A stretch of 64,000 bases of DNA from Arsenophonus sp046530735 (GTDB lineage: Bacteria > Pseudomonadota > Gammaproteobacteria > Enterobacterales > Enterobacteriaceae), in the NCBI GenBank assembly GCA_046530735.1, contig JBHEQV010000005.1, positions 1 to 64,000 on the forward strand, given 5' to 3'. Below are positions 57,115 to 64,000 of the stretch, piece after piece. The translations under genes were made by a program, and so were the position numbers. The notes under the pieces were generated by a model. The model did no database searches. It had not been told where the DNA came from and saw nothing but the letters and a program-made list of their open reading frames with translations. The stretch's first letter is position 1, and each line of letters begins with the position of its first letter.

Positions 57115-57591
57115 ATGAGTCCTGACTACCTTAATCGACGACTATTAACCGTCATGAAAGCCACTGCTGTTGCTATTGTTGCGATATTAGTGCAGTGGCA
57201 CGAAGGAATAAAAAACAAACCCTACAAAAATAGTGATGATGTGTTAACGGTGTGCTACGGTCATACCGGGAAAGAGGTTATTCCAGGCAAACATTACACA
57301 TATGAGGAATGTCAAGATTTGCTGGAGCAAGACCTGAAGACGGCGATGTCAGTAGTTGAGACTCACGTTACCGTACCTCTAAGTGACCTTCAGAAAGCTG
57401 CTTTAGCCTCATTCGTCTATAACGTAGGAAATAGAGCTTTTGCGCGTTCAACATTACTGAAAAAACTAAATACAGGTAATAGACAAGGAGCGTGCAATGA
57501 AATGCAGCGCTGGAAATATAATGAAGGCAAAATATCAAAAGGACTGGTTAATCGTCGGGCGGTAGAACGTGAACTGTGTCTACATGATTAA
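57115..57591 (+). CDS. Phage endolysin, GH24 lysozyme of the SAR type
   Basis: Phage lysozymes of this family cut the glycan of peptidoglycan to release progeny. SAR endolysins are exported with an N-terminal membrane segment that later leaves the membrane. 158 aa, a normal length. Residues 10-27 form a weakly hydrophobic, Ala/Val-rich segment that fits a SAR domain. Next come catalytic Glu30 ('WHEG'), then 'DVLTVCYGHTGKEV' with Thr45 and Cys47. In related enzymes the pattern is E-8aa-D-5aa-T; here the Asp position is Asn39 ('YKNSDD'), with Asp41 and Asp42 close by. 'FVYNVGNRAFARSTLLKKLN' and 'KGLVNRRAVERELC' close the fold. It is clearly less AT-rich than the resident genes and is the only intact gene of the prophage region. 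Activity is uncertain because of Asn39. Confidence 0.9.
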   Translation: MSPDYLNRRLLTVMKATAVAIVAILVQWHEGIKNKPYKNSDDVLTVCYGHTGKEVIPGKHYTYEECQDLLEQDLKTAMSVVETHVTVPLSDLQKAALASFVYNVGNRAFARSTLLKKLNTGNRQGACNEMQRWKYNEGKISKGLVNRRAVERELCLHD

Positions 57592-57599
57592 TATCATAT

Positions 57600-57900
57600 A
57601 CATCAAACTCCTTCTCTTTTACTGCTGTGTTACTTATTACAATCACCGTACTTTCCCCAATAGTGGTCAGTTTTAATATATGGAGGATGTTAGTCTTAAA
57701 CTGGCTAACTAGTAACTGAATACCAAATATGAGAGGGTTTCCCCTACTCAATTACCTGCTTATTAGCAGATAATCAATACTTTTAACAAAATAATCAGAT
57801 CTACCAAGGATATACATCAACAGGATATACAGGCATATTAACATCAACAATCCATTAAGATATAGGAAGAGCAATATTCCTAAATAAGTGTACTCAGCTG
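57600..57900 (+). pseudogene. Rz-like inner-membrane spanin remnant
   Basis: Directly after the endolysin, the plus strand reads (with stops) 'SFTAVLLITITVLSPIVVSF', a membrane-anchor-like segment, then 'LNTKYERV', 'QIINTFNKIIRSTKDIHQQ' and 'QSIKI.EEQYS', a polar Gln/Lys/Ile-rich stretch like the coiled coil of Rz. Position, layout and composition fit; sequence similarity alone would not be enough. Confidence 0.4.
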
Positions 57901-58165
57901 TCTATCTTTATATTGCCACTATTAATCGGGTTGCGTATACACCCAGATAAAATATTTCCCTGCCCAATGCGGTAAAAAGGTCTATTCCAGCAACGTGGCT
58001 CTCCCTCTCCCTTAATAATTTTTCTTTAACAGTTATATCGAATACATGACCTGTGCAGGCAATAGTCTGTGATAGTAATTGAAAACTACTTCTGACTCTT
58101 AAAATCTGTAATCAAGATAAAGCAGCAATAAGACGAATTAAAGAACAAAGAAATAATAGCTAAAA
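57880..58165 (+). pseudogene. Rz1-like outer-membrane spanin remnant
   Basis: Reads 'GCVYTQIKYFP' (a lipobox-like Gly-Cys after a hydrophobic stretch), 'SIPATWLSLSL' and, at 58105-58160, 'CNQDKAAIRRIKEQRNN'. The last resembles the C-terminal 'CNxDKAAIR' end of many Rz1/LysC-type spanins. The parts lie in different frames with stops between, so it is dead. Its place after the Rz-like piece completes a holin-endolysin-Rz-Rz1 order. Confidence 0.45.
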
Positions 58166-61129
58166 ATGAAGAGCAGCCTAAATATTTATAGAAATACATC
58201 AAAAATACAGCTTTACACCTTTTCCAGTAAATCTGTTAATTAAATTATGGCAAGTAAAAAAATGAGCATCCAAGTAAATTAGCCATCAGTTTTAAAAAAA
58301 TAAAAGACCATTTAATTGGAAATGCAAAACCATGGTGGATGTTGTTTCAAGTCTAACTAGATTACCCTGTTATTTATGGATTAAACTGTCTACTTCTGCA
58401 CAGGAATTATACCGCAAAAAATCAAGATTTTTCAGGCACATTAGTAACCATAAAAACTATTCAGAAAAATAGTTTAATAAATAAATGGCTTACTGGTAAA
58501 TTTAATCCAATAATTATTAAGTTAATGTTATCTAATCACAGTTATATAGAAAAATAAGAAACTACCTTTACAGGTAAAGAGATCGGCGTAATTAAAACAG
58601 ATAATAAAATTAGCATTAAATTTATAGATATACCTAAGTGTGAATGGCAAAATTAGAGGAAATCTTGCATTCTTGTTTAAGCTAAAACACATAAAGATTT
58701 ATTTGGCAAGCGAGAAGCTGATATTAAAACCGTTTTATTTGCTAAAATTACCCTTAATCATAGCCTCTAATGAATAAACATCGGTTGTGTTTGTAGGAGT
58801 TTATGAATTCGATTGAAAATTCTTTCTATATGGGTCGTATCATAAGCGAGATAGAAAGAGGTTTGGATTAAAAAATAAGTTTCATACTCTTAATAGTTAC
58901 ATTTAAGGTATCAATGAATCTATTTTTAATATACTCAATTTAGCTTGATATTCTTATATCAAATCAAAACATAATTTTTATTTTTCCTGGATCAAAAAGA
59001 GGATGAAACGGTTTATGAAAAATCTAAATAGCTTGTGATATCCACAACCATTCAAAATCAAGCTCTGAGCTGTGCTTTTCCTTTAATCCATCAAAAGAAG
59101 ACGGGTGCCCATTTATCATCGATTTATTAAGGAATACAAATCAAAATAGATGAGCAAGCTTAGTATGAAGACCATGATGTGTATATCGGCAAACTGAGTT
59201 ACCTAAATAACTCTTAGTTACCGGAAAAACTCAAAAATTATGCGAGAAAATAAAATAAGAAATTATAAAAAATAGCTGCATGTTTATTATGGAGAATGTG
59301 ATGCGAATTATGATTATGCATTAACTCATGCTGAATGAGTGGGATGTGGCTATCGATGCATAGATAAAATTAAAGTTTAAGCCAAAAGTAATGTGTGTTT
59401 GTGACCTTTAATCTTGATGATCTCATTCAAGATGAGAAAAGTACTATCCAACCAACATGGCGTGGTTATTAAAGATTGCGTGAGCTAGTTAGAAACTGAT
59501 ATTACTGATACAACTATTACGGCTTTTTTATGAATTCTTTGACTATCAGACCGATTATTTTATCTATAAAAACATTAAGTAATATGCAAGTACAGTGAAA
59601 TTCATATAAAACATAAAAATGACAATAATAAAATTCTCATTACTGATTTTAATGCGGATGATTTCGCCTAATTATTCTAATTTAATATATGTGCTAGGTA
59701 ATAATGATGAATAAATCCCCCTCTCCATTCTTCAAATAATAATAACATAACTAATCGTGATACTTTAGAAATAAACCGCGCAATATTAAGTTTATTTAGT
59801 AGACCGTTTTTATAAAACGTGGCGTGCAGTTGAAAATAGAAAATATCTTAATCTGGATGATTTCATAAATTTATCTTTGAGATATCGAAACTTTTACAAC
59901 TCAAGTTAGAATTCATTAATTAATAATGTAAACTCACGTCAAAAACATATTAATTTAATTGATTAGAAATATAAGATGTAATTGAAAGTAATTAAATCGC
60001 CCAATATAGGGTAGTATTCTCGATTATATTCTTTTAAAATCTTCTCTTCATAAAAGAAGACACAGAAATATCTTCCCATATTCTCCTACTCCCTCCATGG
60101 TGTCAATTTTATAACTATAGCTAAAAAATTACAAAATATATGAACAATTATACTCAAGTTTGATTGAGTGTAATAATCATAAAAAATATAAGAAAAAATA
60201 TATTGAGGAGACGAAATTTATGCGTATTCTTCAAGAAGATAATGGAAAAATAGTTAACGGCAACCAGTTATGGATTAACCAAATATTTTTATAAGTATCT
60301 GAAATTTAAATTAATAAAATATTGACGAAGCTTAAATTGTCTAATCAACGAATATCATAATATTCCCATTACGTTAAATTTAGACGCACGATAAAAAGGC
60401 CTTCAGTTAATTGTTAGTCAATAAATTAAATTGCTATTCCGCGTACACTACAAAGAAATGAATGTCGGTAAAGCTGACACGATAATATTTTATGATTTCT
60501 TAACTTAAAATCTTTTCTTGCTGTGTGCTGATGATATATTTTATCAATAATCTGATCCAATGGATGAAATCTAACGCATTTATCTGAAGTTAATATATAA
60601 CCAAGCCTACTTTGTAGAGGGGTTTAATCCTAATTTTAAAAAATACGATAAGTCAGATGCACAGTAGGTTTTCTGTATGTACACTGACCGTCTTCTAAAA
60701 AGCAGTAGAATACAATAAAGACCCGACAATGCTAAGTAGCAGAATAAAACAATTATAGTATTATTTATAGAGCTTATATTGCAAAATACTATGAAACAAA
60801 AAAATCGGGGATGATATTGTTAGTTTTTAAAACCCATTTACATATAAAATTATCACTTTAATGACAGTGATCGGATTATACTTGTTAAGGATAAATTTGT
60901 AGATATCGAGGTTCATTTATGTGGCACGGCAATCTATTAAGCGCCGGTGGTTTTATATCTCTCATGGTTAAATTCTATCACCAATTCATGAGCGTATTGT
61001 GACTGATCTAAAAACCTAATTAGCCCATTTTATGATAAACAATAACGTTTTATCTCTGAGCTTTTTCAAATACACCGATAAAAAAATGGTTAGATTAGCT
61101 AAAACGGTTTCATTTATAAATGATATTGG
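58166..61129. other. AT-rich debris after the lysis cassette, unidentified
   Basis: Nearly 3 kb with many long scraps on the plus strand and no intact gene: 'TFTGKEIGVIKTDNKISIKF' (58560-58620), 'MNSIENSFYMGRIISEIERG' (58803-58862), 'VTFNLDDLIQDEKSTIQPTW' (59400-59460), 'DRFYKTWRAVENRKYLNLD' (about 59800-59860) and 'MRILQEDNGKIVNGNQLW' (60220-60275). These look like one or two former large genes. It is more AT-rich than the phage part on its left. I cannot name a family. Confidence 0.4.
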
Positions 61130-61600
61130 TATTGAAAGACTATGTTGGCAAAAATTGTTGTTTTACTCGGAAAACAATTTGTAACCATGTCTATATTAAA
61201 TTATTAAAGTTTCAAATAATTTATTTCAGGCTAGATATTTCCTTAAATAAAATTGGAAACCTTTATGCCATAGAATCTACTCACCCATCTTTTTAATCAG
61301 ACCATATAACTGTTTATATTTTGAATTCAGAATTCCTTATTAATAACATTATGATTATTTAACCTTATTAGGAGTGTTGGTAAATAATTTTATTATTGCC
61401 GGTAAAGGTTTCGTACCTTTCCCTTTTATTAAAGGAATAATATGAATTCTTATAGATAATTAGCTTAAGAAAACAACTAACGTACTCTAATTAAACTATA
61501 AACGTAGCACAATATGATGTAAGCACAGCCTTAGCTAGGCTTCTGCTCCTTCGGAGATATTCATGATTTGCGTATTGTTTTATATTCTAGGATATGTTAA
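61130..61600 (-). mobile_element. IS1595-type element, 3' half
   Basis: Parallel to 33790-34150: 'atggcaaaagttgttgttttt' there and 'ttggcaaaaattgttgtttta' here, then 'aatttgtaaccat' and 'ggctagata'. Covers only the part coding for the C-terminal half of the transposase. Confidence 0.55.
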
Positions 61601-63429
61601 TTTTTAGAAATACATTCAGATAGTTCAAAATAAATCTCCTAGAAAGCGTAAATCTGGTAAAATCCTAAAGACGGCATGTAACTTCACGTATCACACCATC
61701 TTCACCTGTTATATAAAACGCTTCATGATCTCTCTCATAAAATTAATAATGACAAGGAAGATAGACTGAATTTTTCATAATACTCAAAAAGGATGGCATA
61801 CAGCAATGCGTTAGACTTAATTCCTAATTTTCTGGACACGCAAGTATTACCTGTATATAGTCACAATTATTCATGGTTTTAGCAACAGCTCAAGCTCATT
61901 TAACCAATAATACTAGATACAACTACACTGAGAGGAGATGATAAAAATATCTTGCTGATAATTAATCAACTATAGGAAACTAGGGATAATTCTTCTCTCC
62001 TTCAGCCCTAAAATGAGCACAAAAATAACTGAACCGATATAGAATTAACAAATGCGGACATAATGACAATTTCTATTTTTCTTACAAGAAAAATATGGGA
62101 TAATTTAGCAAAAATGTATATATCCCACCAACTAAACTGCTTTTCACCACTGATGATGACTGTAGAATAACTTTCTTGAAAACACGGCGAAAATGTCAAC
62201 TGATGAATCAGTTTATGCTATCGAGCGAATGTTTACTTGCAGCACTTCACTTGTACCATAATAGATATGTAGAGTCCGCTACCGCTATTCCTCTTCTAAA
62301 TGTTCCAACTACTGTTTTTTCTTATCAAAGCTATAAGTTAAAAACCTGTAGCTTATGCAGCGTTAAAACTAATGAGCACTAGCTAGCATAGTAGGTTTAT
62401 ATTTTCCTGATTGCGACTAGCAGTCTATTACTTTCATTATTCTTATCTTTTTTGACCTTTTCAACAATAACTTGGGTCTTTCAACGCTTTGTTTCGCACT
62501 ATAGCGCCTCTCTCGTGCATGCTATAACTGCAGTAAGTACATAAACAGGGTATCAAGATGCTATTTTTTGTGCCTTGCACACTTATGGTTAATAACTCAA
62601 TCAAGATAAACATGCTCATATCTCCATCACTCGTGGCGGTCTGGATATTGAATATACTGTATCACGTGAACTGTTCTTCAAAAAGAGCAGTTGAAAAAAT
62701 CTGGAGAAGCTCATCATCTGGTTGATCTATCACAGTAATTACCTAAAAATCCCAGATATTACTGGTCTCTAGCGGGTGTGTATCCCCGCAAAAAATCAGT
62801 AACGCCGCGCACCCCTGGAGCTACAGTATGGATATTACTGTAGAAACTGTATTTCAATTAAAAGATGAAATTGGTATGGCAGCGTGAATACCTCCTGAGG
62901 TGCTATTTTAACCCAGGTATCTGCGTTAAAACCTCGAGATTATCAAGAAGAAAAATGTTTGTATATAATAACTATTACCATCGAACCTAAGCAGTAATAG
63001 CAGTAGACCCTTAACGCAAGAAGAGATGATATCGAGCTATATTAGCTATATTTAGCTAAGTATTTTAAAATAGCGTGTTATTATAGTTTCTTGTAGAATT
63101 ATAAATGAAGTATACCATTACCGAAATTATATAAGGCGTCGAAAATGACGATTTCAAAAAAACTGGAAAAATAAAAGTTCAATATTCTGATGAAAAGATT
63201 TCTGCATAGCAGATTCGTACAAATGTATTCTGTATGTAGCGCGACGGACTACTTTTATGACGCTCAGCTTGACAAGCAAATAACAGGATTGTTATTAGAA
63301 AAAATATATAAAATAAAAAAACGAGGGTTATTAAGCTAAGTCTATGGTTAATATCTCTAAAATTAGTGCATTAGGTTAAATAATACACACTCCAATAATA
63401 TTTTAACTTACAATAGAACCAAAACCAAT
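61601..63429. other. Unidentified debris
   Basis: About 1.8 kb. Patches such as 62480-62960 are less AT-rich and may be phage-derived, for example 'MDITVETVFQLKDEIGMAA' at 62828-62886 (plus). A 68-codon open frame at 62176-62382 has no recognisable domain. Nothing can be named. Confidence 0.35.
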
Positions 63430-63503
63430 TCTATTCTTTTTTAGCAAAAAGATATGGATTTTACTCTCTCTTAAAGAGAGATTTAATTTCCTAACTATTA
63501 ATC
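63430..63503 (+). mobile_element. IS91-type terminal fragment
   Basis: The reverse complement of the end at 41725-41790 and 17035-17110: 'tttagcaaaaagat', a ctctct/agagag hairpin (63463-63481), then 'atttaatttcctaact'. Only the terminus is recognisable. An IS1595-type fragment follows at once. Confidence 0.5.
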
Positions 63504-63504
63504 G

Positions 63505-63690
63505 GCACAATATTGACATGGTCATGTAAACAATGAGATTCTTGAAGAGTTTAATGTAAAGTGTGTTAACCATTTTTTTAAACTGATCATCGATAAGAAG
63601 TTCATCCTTTGCTCAGATTTAGCTAAATAGTATGAAACCTTTGCTAATATAATCATATTTTAGAATGCACTGCAGTCACAATATGTTGGC
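63505..63690 (+). mobile_element. IS1595-type fragment
   Basis: Matches 26770-26930 and 47650-47820: 'gacatggtcatgtaaacaatgagattcttgaagag', then 'gatcatcgataagaagttcatcctttgct'. It is the catalytic part only, ending near 63690. The last 300 bases of the window (63691-64000) are AT-rich with nothing recognised. Confidence 0.6.
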
Positions 63691-64000
63691 GATGCCAATC
63701 GCGATTTAAAACTTCATTTCTAATAAAATTAAATTAATCTAATATTATCTATCAAATAAACCGAACAAATTATCTCTACAACTAGAAATAGAATCAAAAA
63801 AGAAATATCTCAATATCTTATGTTTCTTTTTTTGAAAAAAATTATTTTTTAATCATCAATTATGATAGATTATCAATATAGAAATAAAATATATGAACTA
63901 TCATGTTTTTTAATGCGGAAAATATTTCTTCGTAGATCGAAGTTATTAGAAAAGGTAAGAAGATTTATAGGAGCAGGTAGCAGAAGATTGATAAGTGTTA

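Noticed and set aside
62176..62382. 68-codon frame 'MKTRRKCQLMNQF...'
   Set aside because: No convincing start signal, no domain, no neighbour; likely chance.
1..64000. tRNA or rRNA genes
   Set aside because: I looked for T-loop (ggttcgaatcc-like) and rRNA signature words while reading and found none; a covariance-model search would be decisive.

Overview
The window looks like part of the chromosome of a host-restricted gammaproteobacterium of the Enterobacterales, far advanced in gene loss. The intact proteins (DnaA, DnaN, GyrB, RpmH, RnpA, YidD, YidC, MnmE, RpmE, PriA, Ugd, RpiA) align over essentially their full length with the E. coli proteins as I remember them. The wording of several, DnaA especially, recalls the Proteus/Providencia/Arsenophonus group. 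An Arsenophonus-like insect symbiont is my best guess (inference, not proven). Only about 15.7 kb of the 64 kb, roughly a quarter, is intact coding sequence. The rest is AT-rich and full of stop codons, and consists of recognisable gene corpses, dead insertion sequences and an eroded prophage.

Layout. 1-4.5 kb: IS remnants around a lone, intact lipoprotein glycosidase gene (digH/yddW). 4.5-10.6 kb: the dnaA-dnaN-recF-gyrB block on the minus strand, with recF a pseudogene. 10.9-12 kb: a dead IS481-type element between dnaA and rpmH. 12.3-16.2 kb: rpmH-rnpA-yidD-yidC-mnmE on the plus strand. 16.4-22.2 kb: a stack of four dead IS types. 22.5-23.6 kb: an intact, very AT-rich GT8 lipopolysaccharide glycosyltransferase, followed by about 1.1 kb of extremely AT-rich DNA. 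24.7-27.7 kb: more IS. 28.2-30.9 kb: divergent rpmE and priA. 31.8-33 kb: ugd. 33-39 kb: IS remnants and a dead zinc-type alcohol dehydrogenase. 39-41.5 kb: argP(dead)-rpiA(intact)-serA(dead), the E. coli gene order. 41.7-43.4 kb: a dead IS91-type element. 44.7-58.2 kb: less AT-rich, prophage-like debris. It ends in a lysis cassette in which only the signal-arrest-release endolysin is still open; pinholin-like and Rz/Rz1-like remnants flank it. 58.2-64 kb: unidentified debris and IS fragments.

How the genes work together. The survivors are housekeeping genes (replication initiation and clamp, gyrase, replication restart, ribosomal proteins, tRNA and RNase P processing, membrane insertion, pentose phosphate). 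A few cell-envelope genes also survive (digH, the GT8 glycosyltransferase, ugd). Amino-acid biosynthesis (serA), a transcriptional regulator (argP), recombination repair (recF) and a redox enzyme have been lost. All four main IS families seen here (IS256-, IS1595-, IS91- and IS481-like) have no intact transposase, so mobile DNA expanded and then died. I found no tRNA, rRNA or CRISPR array. I did not find an intact new multi-gene system; the most unusual item is the orphan endolysin, which has an altered catalytic position.
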